This document shows positions 7,223 to 16,459 of a DNA stretch of 64,000 nt, in pieces. Positions within the stretch are counted from its first letter, which is position 1. The number at the start of each line of letters is the position of its first letter. The stretch is from Lysinibacillus piscis. GTDB lineage: Bacteria; Bacillota; Bacilli; Bacillales_A; Planococcaceae. A program made the translations under genes and the position numbers. The DNA lies in assembly GCF_026012395.1 (NCBI RefSeq), contig NZ_BRZA01000001.1, positions 744,001-808,000 on the forward strand, in the 5' to 3' direction. Below the pieces are notes generated by a model. That model did not search any database and was not told the DNA's origin. It saw only the letters and a list, made by a program, of their open reading frames with translations.

Positions 7223-7765
7223 ATGCAAATTGGAGCAAAAATCAAAGCGCTTCGTTTAAAAAAAGGTCTTACCCAAGAGGAACTTGGTGAACGTACTGAT
7301 TTAAGTAAAGGCTATATTTCTCAATTGGAACGTGACCTCAATTCACCTTCCATTGAAACTTTATTTTCATTGCTAGAAGTATTAGGCTCCACGCCAAAAG
7401 ATTTTTTCGATGACGATAAACTTGAACAAAAAGTAGTCTATACAAAAGAGGACCAATCTACTTTTGCAGATGAAGACAAAAAATATGCTATTCAATGGTT
7501 AATCCCTACATCGAATGAAAAAGAAATGGAACCCATCTTTTTAACGTTTGCTGCTGAAGGTGCATTTAAGCAATTTGAGCCATCCTTATCGGAAACATTT
7601 ATCTATGTTGTGAGAGGACGTATTCGACTTGTTTTAGGTGATGAGCAATATATTGCCAATGAAGGCAACTCCCTTTATTTTGAAGCAACAGCCCATCATC
7701 AAATTTTTAATGCTCATACGGCTGAAACACAAATTTTACTCGTTGCAACCAATTCATATTTATAA
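7223..7765 (+). CDS. XRE-cupin transcriptional regulator of polyamine transport
   Basis: A 180-residue DNA-binding regulator with a helix-turn-helix of the HTH_3/XRE type at about residues 5-60 (LTQEELGERTDLSKGYISQLE) and a C-terminal cupin barrel at about 105-178, the arrangement of PuuR-like regulators. It is the first gene of the potABCD operon and lies 17 bases before potA. The ATG follows AGGAGGG. It probably senses polyamine or a related ligand through the cupin and controls its own operon, since large inverted repeats lie directly upstream. Ligand and sign of control are inferred. Confidence 0.9.
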   Translation: MQIGAKIKALRLKKGLTQEELGERTDLSKGYISQLERDLNSPSIETLFSLLEVLGSTPKDFFDDDKLEQKVVYTKEDQSTFADEDKKYAIQWLIPTSNEKEMEPIFLTFAAEGAFKQFEPSLSETFIYVVRGRIRLVLGDEQYIANEGNSLYFEATAHHQIFNAHTAETQILLVATNSYL

Positions 7766-7782
7766 CATAAGGAGGCGCACAT

Positions 7783-8889
7783 ATGACGACAAATACCATT
7801 ATCCGCTTTGAACATGTATCTAAAACTTATAATGACGGAACTGTTGTGCTGAAAAATATCAATTTAGAATTAGAAAAAGGAAAATTTTATACATTGCTTG
7901 GTCCTTCAGGCTGTGGAAAAACAACCATTTTACGTATGATTGCTGGCTTTACAGAGCCTACTACAGGCAATGTCTACTTCCATGATAAAAAGATGAACAA
8001 TGTGCCTGCGAATGAGCGTCAAGTCAACACCGTATTTCAGGATTATGCACTCTTCCCACATCTCAATGTTTTTGAAAATGTGGCATTCGGGCTACGCATA
8101 AAAAAACTATCTGAAAACGATATTAAAGAGCGTGTCGCAGAAGCATTGAAATTCGTCAATTTAGAGGGCTATGGCAATCGTGAAATTTCTGAAATGTCTG
8201 GTGGTCAACGTCAGCGTGTTGCTATTGCTCGTGCCATTGTCAATGATCCAGAGGTTATTTTACTAGATGAGCCACTTTCTGCACTTGATTTAAAGCTACG
8301 TACGGAAATGCAATATGAGCTACGTGAACTACAGCAACGACTTGGCAAAACCTTTGTCTTTGTTACACACGACCAAGAAGAAGCACTTGCTATGAGTGAT
8401 GAAATTTTTGTATTAAGTGAAGGCACTATTCAGCAATCTGGCACACCTGTTGATATTTATGATGAGCCAATTAACCGCTTTGTTGCTGATTTCATTGGAG
8501 AGTCGAACATTGTGCATGGTGTGATGATTGAGGATTTCAAAGTGGAATTTGCAGGGAAAGTATTTGAATGTGTCGATAAAGGGATGAAGCCCAATGAAAA
8601 AATTGATATTGTGATTCGTCCAGAAGATTTAGAAATGACAACTGTCGAAAATGGGAAGCTCATTGTTAAAGTAGATACACAGTTATTCCGTGGTGTACAT
8701 TATGAACTATCCACCTATGATAAAGATGGAAATGAGTGGCTTGTGCATTCATTGAAAAAAGCTGAAGTAGGGGCAAAAATCGGCTTAGACTTTGATTCAG
8801 AGGCAATCCATGTCATGCGTTTAAATGAAACAGAAGAAGAATTTGATAAACGTTTAGAATCTTATGGAGATGACGAAGATGCAAGCTAA
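7783..8889 (+). CDS. potA: Spermidine/putrescine ABC transporter ATPase PotA
   Basis: A 368-residue ATPase with Walker [11 protein letters not shown]-loop region [10 protein letters not shown], signature MSGGQRQR, Walker [13 protein letters not shown] and switch [10 protein letters not shown]. The C-terminal third (about 240-355) has the TOBE-type regulatory domain usual in PotA/MalK relatives. AAGGAGG precedes the ATG. It supplies energy for uptake by PotB and PotC. Its last 11 bases overlap potB. Confidence 0.95.
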   Translation: MTTNTIIRFEHVSKTYNDGTVVLKNINLELEKGKFYTLLGPSGCGKTTILRMIAGFTEPTTGNVYFHDKKMNNVPANERQVNTVFQDYALFPHLNVFENVAFGLRIKKLSENDIKERVAEALKFVNLEGYGNREISEMSGGQRQRVAIARAIVNDPEVILLDEPLSALDLKLRTEMQYELRELQQRLGKTFVFVTHDQEEALAMSDEIFVLSEGTIQQSGTPVDIYDEPINRFVADFIGESNIVHGVMIEDFKVEFAGKVFECVDKGMKPNEKIDIVIRPEDLEMTTVENGKLIVKVDTQLFRGVHYELSTYDKDGNEWLVHSLKKAEVGAKIGLDFDSEAIHVMRLNETEEEFDKRLESYGDDEDAS

Positions 8890-9688
8890 AACAGCCAAAT
8901 CATCCTTATTCCCATACCTTTTATGGATTGCCTTTTTCGTTATTGCACCTATTGCCCTTGTGGTGTACTATTCGCTGCTCGATATACATGGTCATTTCAC
9001 ATTTAGCAATTATCAAGCATTCTTTTCATCTGTTTATTTAAAAATGACATTAAGCTCATTTTGGTATGCATTACTTATTACGTTTTTTACATTATTAATT
9101 TCTTACCCAACTGCTTATTTTTTAACGAAAACGAAAAATAAACAGCTTTGGTTATTGCTTATTATTATTCCATCTTGGATTAATTTATTGTTAAAGACGT
9201 ATGCCTTTATTGGAATTTTCGGCTTGTATGGTCCGATTAATGCCTTTATCGAAATAATAGGGTTTGACCCACAGCAAATGCTTTTTACAGACGCTAGCTT
9301 TATTTTCGTATCTGTCTATATTTTTATTCCATTTATGATTTTACCAATTTTCAATTCATTGGATCGATTAAATCCAACATTAATAGATGCTTCACGTGAT
9401 TTAGGAGCATCTTCCTTTACAACATTCCGCCGTGTCGTTTTACCACTAACGATGGACGGGATCAAATCTGGCATTCAAGTGGTCTTTATTCCTGCATTAT
9501 CCTTGTTCATGATTACACGCTTAATTGCAGGAAACCGTGTGATTACATTAGGTACTGCTATCGAGCAACAATTCCTTGTCACACAAAACTGGGGAATGGG
9601 CTCCACAATTGCTGTCTTTTTAATTTTATTTATGGTCATTATTATGCTGATTACAGGGCAAAAGGATAAAGGAGGACGTGTGCGATGA
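8879..9688 (+). CDS. potB: Spermidine/putrescine ABC transporter permease PotB
   Basis: A 269-residue membrane permease with six hydrophobic segments and the EAA-type loop [20 protein letters not shown], which docks on PotA. Of three in-frame ATGs (8864, 8870, 8879) the last is chosen because GGAG lies nine bases upstream of it. The gene overlaps both potA (11 bases) and potC (4 bases), as expected for a coupled operon. Confidence 0.94.
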   Translation: MQAKTAKSSLFPYLLWIAFFVIAPIALVVYYSLLDIHGHFTFSNYQAFFSSVYLKMTLSSFWYALLITFFTLLISYPTAYFLTKTKNKQLWLLLIIIPSWINLLLKTYAFIGIFGLYGPINAFIEIIGFDPQQMLFTDASFIFVSVYIFIPFMILPIFNSLDRLNPTLIDASRDLGASSFTTFRRVVLPLTMDGIKSGIQVVFIPALSLFMITRLIAGNRVITLGTAIEQQFLVTQNWGMGSTIAVFLILFMVIIMLITGQKDKGGRVR

Positions 9689-10482
9689 ATAAATTATCTA
9701 CTTCAGCGAAAATCTATTTAACACTTGTTTTCATCGTGTTATATGCGCCCATCTTTTATCTAATTTTCTATTCCTTTAACAGTGGTGGCTCAATGAATAA
9801 TTTTGAGTCCTTTACATTGGAACATTATCAGGCTGTGTTTGAGGATTCACGACTGATTGTTATTTTAATTAATACTGTTATTGTTGCATTGCTGTCTGCC
9901 TTTATTTCCACTGTTATCGGCACATTGGGGGCAATCGGTATTGTGTCCTTAAAGGATGCTAAAATGCGTAATACATTATTATCCTTAAACAATGTCTTAA
10001 TCGTCAGCCCAGACGTTATTATTGGGGCGAGCTTTTTAATCTTATTTACGATGATTGGTATCAAATTAGGCTTTGTTTCTGTGTTATTAGCACATGTTGC
10101 CTTTAGTGTACCCATTGTTGTGCTAATGGTTTTACCAAAGCTATTAGAAATGAATAGCTCTTTAATCGATGCCGCACTTGATTTAGGGGCAACCAAAAAA
10201 GATGTCATGATGCGTGTTATTTTACCGTATATTCAACCAGGAATTTTTGCTGGTTTTTTCCTTGCCTTAACCTATTCACTGGATGATTTTGCCGTTACAT
10301 TTTTTGTCACAGGCAATGGCTTTAGTACATTATCCGTGGAAATCTACTCAATGGCCCGTGCAGGAATTTCCTTAACCGTCAATGCTATTTCTGGTCTTGT
10401 ATTCTTGGTGACAATCCTTGTCGTGATTGGCTACTATGTCATGACAAGCCGTACACGTAAACGAACGGAGGGGCGACCATGA
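9685..10482 (+). CDS. potC: Spermidine/putrescine ABC transporter permease PotC
   Basis: A 265-residue permease with six hydrophobic segments. The EAA loop is LIDAALDLGATKKDVMMRVI, and a following LDDFAVTFFV stretch is characteristic of PotC. Start and stop overlap potB and potD by four bases (ATGA type). It forms the membrane channel with PotB. Confidence 0.94.
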   Translation: MNKLSTSAKIYLTLVFIVLYAPIFYLIFYSFNSGGSMNNFESFTLEHYQAVFEDSRLIVILINTVIVALLSAFISTVIGTLGAIGIVSLKDAKMRNTLLSLNNVLIVSPDVIIGASFLILFTMIGIKLGFVSVLLAHVAFSVPIVVLMVLPKLLEMNSSLIDAALDLGATKKDVMMRVILPYIQPGIFAGFFLALTYSLDDFAVTFFVTGNGFSTLSVEIYSMARAGISLTVNAISGLVFLVTILVVIGYYVMTSRTRKRTEGRP

Positions 10483-11552
10483 AGCAATTAATTCAAGCTA
10501 CCATCGCTATCCTTGTCGTATCCGCTCTATTATTTTATGCAGCACATACGCTAAGTGCCAGTGGTGGAAACAGTGGGAAAAATACTGTCACTATTTTTAA
10601 CTGGGGTGAATATATTGACCCCAACCTGCTCAAGCAATTTGAAAAAGAAACAGGTATGCGTGTCATTTATGAAACCTTTGATTCTAATGAGGCGATGATG
10701 ACTAAAATTCAACAAGGTGGAACAGCCTATGATATCGCTATCCCCTCTGAGTATATGATTGAAAAAATGAAGGAAGAAAAGCTATTACTGCCTTTAGATA
10801 AAAGTAAAATTCCAAATCTAAAAAATATTGATCCCTATTTTTTAGATCTGCCATTCGACGAAGATAATCAATACTCGATTCCTTATTTTTGGGGGACAGT
10901 TGGTATTGTTTACAACCCTAATTATGTTGGGGATTTAGATTTTTCATCTTGGAATGATTTATGGGACCCTTCTTTAAAACGTAAAGTCTTTTTAGTAGAT
11001 GGTGCGCGTGAAGTAATGGGTATGGGCTTAAACAGTCTAGGTTATTCATTAAATTCATTGGATAACCAACAATTACGTCAAGCTACAGACAAATTAATTA
11101 CATTGGCTCCTAATATTAAAGCCATTATTGGGGACGAAATTACACCATTAATGATTAATAATGAGGCTACCGTTGCCCTAACATGGTCTGGGCAGGCAGC
11201 CGATATGCTATCTGAAAATGAGGAACTAGATTTTGCTGTCCCACAGGAAGGCTCTAACTTATGGTTTGATAATATGGTCATTCCCAAAACATCTAAAAAT
11301 TTAGAGGGTGCCCATGCCTTTATTAACTTTATGTTGAAGGCTGAATCGGGTGCACAAAATGCCGATTATGTAGGCTACTCCACACCAAACCTTGCTGCTA
11401 TGGCTTTAATGGATGAGGAAGTAGTAACTGATGAGCGTTTCTATCCATCTGAGGAGCAACGTGATACATTAGAAGTCTACAAAAACTTAGGACCTGACTA
11501 TTTAGGCAAATACAATGAGCTATTTTTAGAGTTTAAAATGAGTATACGATAA
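10479..11552 (+). CDS. potD: Spermidine/putrescine-binding protein PotD
   Basis: A 357-residue extracellular binding protein of the PotD/PotF family. The mature part starts with VTIFNWGEYIDP, the family's hallmark, and has the polyamine-pocket region YSIPYFWGTVGIVYN. The N-terminal 25 residues are a hydrophobic segment without any lipobox cysteine (it ends FYAAHTLSASGG). This is unusual for a Gram-positive binding protein: it may stay as a membrane-anchored signal segment or be cut by ordinary signal peptidase. It is the last gene of the pot operon. Confidence 0.93.
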   Translation: MKQLIQATIAILVVSALLFYAAHTLSASGGNSGKNTVTIFNWGEYIDPNLLKQFEKETGMRVIYETFDSNEAMMTKIQQGGTAYDIAIPSEYMIEKMKEEKLLLPLDKSKIPNLKNIDPYFLDLPFDEDNQYSIPYFWGTVGIVYNPNYVGDLDFSSWNDLWDPSLKRKVFLVDGAREVMGMGLNSLGYSLNSLDNQQLRQATDKLITLAPNIKAIIGDEITPLMINNEATVALTWSGQAADMLSENEELDFAVPQEGSNLWFDNMVIPKTSKNLEGAHAFINFMLKAESGAQNADYVGYSTPNLAAMALMDEEVVTDERFYPSEEQRDTLEVYKNLGPDYLGKYNELFLEFKMSIR

Positions 11553-11559
11553 CATCTAA

Positions 11560-11597
11560 AAGGTCTGTTGAGAAAATAGCTTCTCTCAACAGACCTT
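11560..11597. terminator. Bidirectional terminator between potD and the MFS gene
   Basis: AAGGTCTGTTGAGA and its exact complement form a 14-bp stem with a ten-base loop between two convergent genes. T residues follow on the minus strand (TTTTAG) and weaker ones on the plus strand. Confidence 0.85.
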
Positions 11598-11615
11598 ATT
11601 CATTATCTTATAAGT

Positions 11616-12929
11616 TTAGCTTTCTGGGAGTGCCTCACCTATGATTGGCTGTTTCTTTTCCACATAATGTGTCGGTACTGCGGGTGGTTTCGCTGCCCAT
11701 GCTAGTACAACACCCACTAAAATAATAACTAAAGTAACCGTAAATGCCGCAGTATAAGAACCTGTTTTATCTGCCAACCAGCCTGAAACGAGTGGGCTTG
11801 CTGCACTAACGAATGATAATACCCATATAACAGAGCCTTGAATAGCCGCAAAGTTTTTATTGCCAAAATAAGAAGGAATCATTGTTGATACTGCTGGCGT
11901 ATTCATTCCTGTGGCAATTCCTAAAAAGATAATCGTCATCCATAAAGTATATGTGCTTGAAGCTGTAATAAAGAGTGCATAGCCAATTGCTAGTAACACT
12001 TTAGATGAAATCAAGATGATTCTTGGACCATAGCGGTCAACCAGCATACCAGCTCCTACTGAACCAATAATCGTCATAATCCCCATGGCACCCATCGCCG
12101 TAGCGACAAATGTATTTGAAAATCCTTGATTCGTTAAATGTGTAAAGCCAAATACAGTCAATGTTAGAAATGCCCATGTACTTGCTCCCCACGACAACAC
12201 AATACACCATAGTGGGAAAGAGCGAATAGCATCTTTCACATGCCAATCTACAGGACTAAAATAATACTTTTTAGGCTTTACTGCTTTTTCAACACCAACA
12301 ATGCCCCCATCCTTTTGAAGCCCTAATTGCTCTGGTGTATTTTTAATAAAAATAAATTGTGGTAATACACCAATCACAAATAAAATAACCGTCATCGTTA
12401 GGATAGCACCTTTAAAATCCATGATCACTAATAGCCATGTAATCAATGGCAGGAATAATAGTTGTCCTACACCTCCTGCGCCATTGACTATACCAGTCAT
12501 TACTCCTCGTTTTGCTTCCCACCAGTTATTAATGAGTGTAAAGACGCCTATATTTTGCGTAAAAATCATGGCGATTCCAAGACCTACGCCATAGGTTAAA
12601 ACAAATTGCCATGGCTGTGTGACATATGCTGTTAAACCAAAACAAATCGTTGTTACAATACCGCTATACCATAAAACATTTCTTGGCCCCCATTTAATGA
12701 TGGCGATACCAACAAGGGGTGATAAAATACCGACTAACCCTTTAATAGTGAATGCCATACCGATTTCAGTATTCGACCACTCAAAGCTCTTTATTAATTC
12801 GTTGACAAGAGGGCCAGCTCCATATAAAAGAATCCCCGATTTAGCGCAATATGTAAGAATCGCTAAAAAAGTAATGACATATCCATAGAAAAAACGTGGC
12901 TTTTTAGATGCATTGACTGATGTTTTCAC
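11616..12929 (-). CDS. MFS transporter, oxalate:formate antiporter/monocarboxylate-like
   Basis: A 437-residue membrane protein with about twelve hydrophobic segments and the FFYGYVI..LAIL start seen in OFA/MCT-type major facilitator proteins. The cytoplasmic loop motif VDRYGPRIIL lies between segments 8 and 9. The start is GTG at 12929 with AGGAG eight bases upstream. It stands alone between the pot operon (convergent) and a phosphoesterase gene 33 bases upstream, with which it may be co-transcribed. Small carboxylate transport is the family expectation; the real substrate is unknown. Confidence 0.85.
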   Translation of the reverse strand: MKTSVNASKKPRFFYGYVITFLAILTYCAKSGILLYGAGPLVNELIKSFEWSNTEIGMAFTIKGLVGILSPLVGIAIIKWGPRNVLWYSGIVTTICFGLTAYVTQPWQFVLTYGVGLGIAMIFTQNIGVFTLINNWWEAKRGVMTGIVNGAGGVGQLLFLPLITWLLVIMDFKGAILTMTVILFVIGVLPQFIFIKNTPEQLGLQKDGGIVGVEKAVKPKKYYFSPVDWHVKDAIRSFPLWCIVLSWGASTWAFLTLTVFGFTHLTNQGFSNTFVATAMGAMGIMTIIGSVGAGMLVDRYGPRIILISSKVLLAIGYALFITASSTYTLWMTIIFLGIATGMNTPAVSTMIPSYFGNKNFAAIQGSVIWVLSFVSAASPLVSGWLADKTGSYTAAFTVTLVIILVGVVLAWAAKPPAVPTHYVEKKQPIIGEALPES

Positions 12930-12962
12930 AGTGTTACTCCTTCTTATTTTAGGATTTTATAG

Positions 12963-13955
12963 TCAGTTATTGCTATTTTTTCTAAAATGCTCAATTGCAT
13001 AAACGCCATCTAAATCAATTACTGTAAAGGATGGTTCATGCCCTTCTTTCGCAGACACCAACATAATATGATTTAAGTCATGCTTGCCTTCACCATGCGG
13101 TATGGAACCTGTGCGCCCCATTTGAATTCGATTGCCGCCCTCTTTTTCATGTAATTCAAGCTGATGCAAATGCCCTGCGAAAATAGTATGTTTACGTGTA
13201 CTTAATAAATTTTCTAATTGCTTAAATTGCGGACTATCTCCTCTCCATGCAGGTGTATGAATTGTAAGAAATGTCCAATGAACATCTTTGTTTTCCTCAA
13301 GCACTTTTTCAAAAAAGCTTAACTGCTCCTCCGATAAATCTGCTCTTAGTAAATTAGGGTTTGCTGTATGATTGAACTCTGAGTCATCCTCCAGATTTCG
13401 ATATGCCGAACGAACAATATCAACAGCCTTTTCTGGATTCGCCTGTGCTAATTTAGCAATACCTCTAAAGCCTTCTTCATCTTGCGCTGACATAGTTTTT
13501 AACGTTTCTTCTGAATTGGCTACTAAAAATAAATGATTTGCATAACGGAATGCGTAATATTCAAATCCTCTTCTCGCACGCCATACCTTTACCATCAATT
13601 CATTCCCATAATCATGATTCCCAACAGTAAAGAAAAACGGTAATTCCATTTCTTGCAATAAAGACTCCATTTGCTCCCATTCAGCATGTGCCTCCTCCTC
13701 TTGAGACCAATAACCTTCAATCAAGTCTCCAACACTTAAAACAAAATTTGGATTTAATTGTTTTGTTAATTCAAGTGCCTTCTCAAAAATACCTGGTAAT
13801 GCAATACCACATCGGTCACCTAAAACAACAAATCGAAAGTCTTTACCCGTAAACTCAGGTAATGTACCAAGCCATGGTCTTTCATCCGTAGTAAAACGCT
13901 CGTTGTCATAAAAAAAGTCTGTGTTATTTTTTAAAGTAGCTGCATGATTCGTCAT
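12963..13955 (-). CDS. Calcineurin-like metallophosphoesterase
   Basis: A 330-residue predicted phosphoesterase with the metal-site blocks in order: GDRCG in place of the usual D-x-H, then SVGDLIEG, VGNHDYG, TIHTPAW and FAGHLHQLELH. The first block lacks the usual histidine, which may alter metal binding. No signal peptide is seen. The ATG at 13955 follows AAGAGGAAC; an upstream TTG at 13991 has no ribosome site. It is divergent from the GntR regulator, with a palindrome between them, so it is a candidate target of that regulator. The substrate is unknown. Confidence 0.85.
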   Translation of the reverse strand: MTNHAATLKNNTDFFYDNERFTTDERPWLGTLPEFTGKDFRFVVLGDRCGIALPGIFEKALELTKQLNPNFVLSVGDLIEGYWSQEEEAHAEWEQMESLLQEMELPFFFTVGNHDYGNELMVKVWRARRGFEYYAFRYANHLFLVANSEETLKTMSAQDEEGFRGIAKLAQANPEKAVDIVRSAYRNLEDDSEFNHTANPNLLRADLSEEQLSFFEKVLEENKDVHWTFLTIHTPAWRGDSPQFKQLENLLSTRKHTIFAGHLHQLELHEKEGGNRIQMGRTGSIPHGEGKHDLNHIMLVSAKEGHEPSFTVIDLDGVYAIEHFRKNSNN

Positions 13956-14065
13956 TTTGTTCCTCTTTTCTATAATTTTTCGATTTTCCAATGCTAGAAA
14001 GATATCCTACTATAAACATTTACCTACAGATTGCGTTATGATAGTTATAATAGCTTCATCAAAAT

Positions 14066-14075
14066 CTGTATACAG
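14066..14075. promoter_or_regulatory. Candidate GntR operator CTGTATACAG
   Basis: A perfect 10-bp palindrome lies between the divergent phosphoesterase and GntR genes. Its GTATAC core matches the kind of site bound by FadR-subfamily GntR proteins. It is inferred to mediate autoregulation and control of the divergent gene. Confidence 0.45.
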
Positions 14076-14150
14076 GTAGTATATAGCTTGAATATTAAGC
14101 AAGTGTAAATTTAAAATAAATAAATTATGAATATACGGAGAGGGTTTATT

Positions 14151-14798
14151 ATGAAGAAAACAACTTTGGAACAAACTGCTTATACGTCAATACGTGAGAA
14201 AATAATAAGTGGTCATTATATGCCACAAACTATTCTGTCTGAAACAGAAATTGCGAATGAATTAAATATGAGCAGAACACCTATACGCTCTGCACTTTCA
14301 CGTTTGGAGTCTGAGGGCTATACCGTTACATATAATGGTCGAGGAATACTAGTCAAAGATATTACTCATAAAGAGCATATCGATACACTGGAAGTCATTT
14401 ATGCCTTTCAATCGACTATTTTGCATACCGCATCTGACAGAGGAATTTCCTTTGATTTAATCGCTTTAGAGGAATTATTAAATTTGCAAATTACAGCCTC
14501 TACTGCTAATGATTATCGAAGTTATATCGAACATAATCTGCTTTTTATACAAACATTTATAGCTGTTGCAAATAATGAGGTGATGAATACGATTGTCAGC
14601 AATTTAAAGGATCGAATTATCACAAAGTCTGTCACAACTTGGAAGGTGAATCCGAGTCTCACAAATTATAGAGCCAATAAAATTAATACGCTATTATTAG
14701 AAGCGTTAAAGGCACAGGAATATAAAAAGGCAGCTGCTATTTTAGAAGAAGCGAGTGCATTTGTGAAAGAGCAACTGATCAATAACATTCTCTTTTAG
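14151..14798 (+). CDS. GntR family transcriptional regulator (FCD-type)
   Basis: A 215-residue regulator. The winged helix-turn-helix at residues 5-68 includes LSETEIANELNMSRTPIRSA, the GntR hallmark. An all-helical effector domain of the FCD type follows, with conserved charged and histidine residues. The start at 14151 is chosen because GGAGAGGG lies just upstream; an upstream ATG at 14127 is less likely. Control of the divergent phosphoesterase is inferred from position and the CTGTATACAG palindrome. Confidence 0.88.
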   Translation: MKKTTLEQTAYTSIREKIISGHYMPQTILSETEIANELNMSRTPIRSALSRLESEGYTVTYNGRGILVKDITHKEHIDTLEVIYAFQSTILHTASDRGISFDLIALEELLNLQITASTANDYRSYIEHNLLFIQTFIAVANNEVMNTIVSNLKDRIITKSVTTWKVNPSLTNYRANKINTLLLEALKAQEYKKAAAILEEASAFVKEQLINNILF

Positions 14799-14901
14799 CA
14801 AAACGTCTCAGCCCTCTAAATGTTTATATTTACTGGGGGAACGTGATGACTAACAGATAGAATAGAATAGAAGACAAAGAAATTATCCTTTCAATAGTAA
14901 G

Positions 14902-14929
14902 GCTAGTATGTCCATTTCGACATACTAGC
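14902..14929 (+). other. Hairpin downstream of the GntR gene
   Basis: GCTAGTATGTC and GACATACTAGC form an 11-bp perfect stem with a six-base loop, about 100 bases after the GntR stop and 90 bases before the next gene. No T-tract follows on either strand, so a terminator role is uncertain; an operator for the MFS gene at 15019 is possible. Confidence 0.4.
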
Positions 14930-15018
14930 TCCTCCATAATTCAGACTTTTAACGGATGTAAAGAAAGAACACCTTATGCTAGACTAGATAAGATTTGATT
15001 AGTAAAGGAGGGCTATAA

Positions 15019-16212
15019 ATGCCCCAACAAAAGTCTAATAAGGCGGCTTTATATATTTTAATGTTTAATATGTTTATCGCGATGGGCAGTATCGGTATTA
15101 TTATTCCTGTGATGCCCAAATATTTGCAGTTATTCGGTGCAGCTGGACAAGTGCTTGGTTTATTAATTGCCACATTCGCCTTCGCACAATTTATCTTTTC
15201 CCCAATAGCTGGTAATCTTTCTGATCGGTATGGACGTAAAAATTTGATTATTATTGGCTTGGTCATTACAGGGCTTGCACAAATCGGCTTTGGTCTCTCA
15301 ACTGATGTGTGGATGCTCTTTGTTGCTCGTTTTTTAGGTGGGCTTGGCTCGGCTTTTATTGCACCACCAATTATGGCCTTTGTAGCAGATGTCACAACCT
15401 ATGAGGAACGTGGGAAAGGAATGGGCTTGCTAGGCGCTGCTATGTCCTTCGGCTTTATGATTGGACCTGGTATTGGCGGCTTTTTAGCAAAAGTGAGCTT
15501 GCATTTTCCATTTTATGTTGCAGGTATTGCTGCCATTATCGCCGCAGTGCTCTCTGTTTTCCTCTTACCATCAACAAAGCCAGCTACTACACAGCAAGCT
15601 CGAAAGCAGGACAATTTAGCTCAACAAATGGCACAATCCATACATATGCCGTACTTTGTGATGCTGATTATTATGCTTGTATTCTCGTTTGGTATTGCTA
15701 ATTTCCAAACAACATTATCGCTGTTTGTGACAGAAAAATTCCATTACACGCCAACAGATATTGCCATTATTTTAGTTGTAGGTGGTGCTTTTGGTGTAGT
15801 AGTACAAATGTTTATCATTACACCACTCTTTAATCGTTTTGGTGAAATGAAAGTCGTGCTCGTTAATTTATTTGTAGCAGCCATTGCCATTTATGTAATC
15901 CTATTTGTATCGGGCTTTGCGCTTATTTTAGTTGTGGCAACGATTTTCTCAACAGCTACGACGCTTATTCGCCCAGCAGTCAATACGCTCATTTCCAAAT
16001 TGGCTGGTGAAGGACAAGGCTTTGCGGCTGGCTTAAACAATGCCTATATGAGTCTTGGCAATATGATTGGGCCTGCTCTAGCTGGTATACTGTTTGATTG
16101 GAATATGAACAGCCCTTATATATTCGGCGCTATTATTTTAATGGCTTGCTTCTTGCTAGCCCTGCTTTGGACAATGAAAAAAGCACCACATCTTATGCAA
16201 CCAGATGTTTAA
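15019..16212 (+). CDS. MFS multidrug-type efflux transporter
   Basis: A 397-residue major facilitator protein with twelve hydrophobic segments. It has the loop motif GNLSDRYGRKNLI (motif A) between segments 2 and 3 and a motif C-like GFMIGPGIGG in segment 5, both typical of drug:H+ antiporters of the NorA/Bmr/TetA(L) group. AGGAGGGC precedes the ATG. The gene stands alone and is followed by a TPP riboswitch belonging to the next gene. The transported compound cannot be predicted. Confidence 0.88.
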   Translation: MPQQKSNKAALYILMFNMFIAMGSIGIIIPVMPKYLQLFGAAGQVLGLLIATFAFAQFIFSPIAGNLSDRYGRKNLIIIGLVITGLAQIGFGLSTDVWMLFVARFLGGLGSAFIAPPIMAFVADVTTYEERGKGMGLLGAAMSFGFMIGPGIGGFLAKVSLHFPFYVAGIAAIIAAVLSVFLLPSTKPATTQQARKQDNLAQQMAQSIHMPYFVMLIIMLVFSFGIANFQTTLSLFVTEKFHYTPTDIAIILVVGGAFGVVVQMFIITPLFNRFGEMKVVLVNLFVAAIAIYVILFVSGFALILVVATIFSTATTLIRPAVNTLISKLAGEGQGFAAGLNNAYMSLGNMIGPALAGILFDWNMNSPYIFGAIILMACFLLALLWTMKKAPHLMQPDV

Positions 16213-16218
16213 TAAGGA

Positions 16219-16247
16219 TTGACTATTTTAGAAAAATACGACATGAT
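16219..16247 (+). promoter_or_regulatory. Candidate promoter of the thiW riboswitch transcript
   Basis: TTGACT (16219-16224), a 17-base spacer and CATGAT (16242-16247) lie just before the riboswitch. The -10 box is imperfect, so this is a moderate prediction. Confidence 0.45.
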
Positions 16248-16255
16248 AGAAAAGA

Positions 16256-16350
16256 TATCACTAGGGGAGTCTTTAAAAGGCTGAGACGTATATGTGCATA
16301 TACGGACCCTTTGAACCTGATCTAGTTCACACTAGCGGAGGGAAGTGGCG
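16256..16350 (+). ncRNA. TPP (THI-box) riboswitch
   Basis: The conserved THI-box segments are present in order: ACTAGGGGAGTC, GGCTGAGA, GACCCTTTGAACCTGATCTAG and CTAGCGGAGGGAAGTGG. The P1 helix pairs CACT near 16259 with AGTG near 16344. The 3' strand GGAAGTGG (16341-16348) can alternatively pair with CCACTTCC (16384-16391), the left arm of the downstream terminator. Thiamine pyrophosphate binding should therefore favour termination, and its absence should allow thiW expression. Confidence 0.96.
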
Positions 16351-16380
16351 CAAACTTGTTTTTTGTTATGCAAAAATACA

Positions 16381-16418
16381 AGCCCACTTCCTGTAAAAAT
16401 AAGGAGGTGGGCTTTTTT
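16381..16418 (+). terminator. Riboswitch-controlled terminator before thiW
   Basis: AGCCCACTTCC pairs with GGAGGTGGGCT (one G-U pair) and is followed by six T residues. Its left arm is complementary to the 3' end of the TPP aptamer, giving a classical transcription switch. Confidence 0.93.
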
Positions 16419-16459
16419 CTATTCATTCTTCACATTCATTTACAAAGGAGCGTACTATC

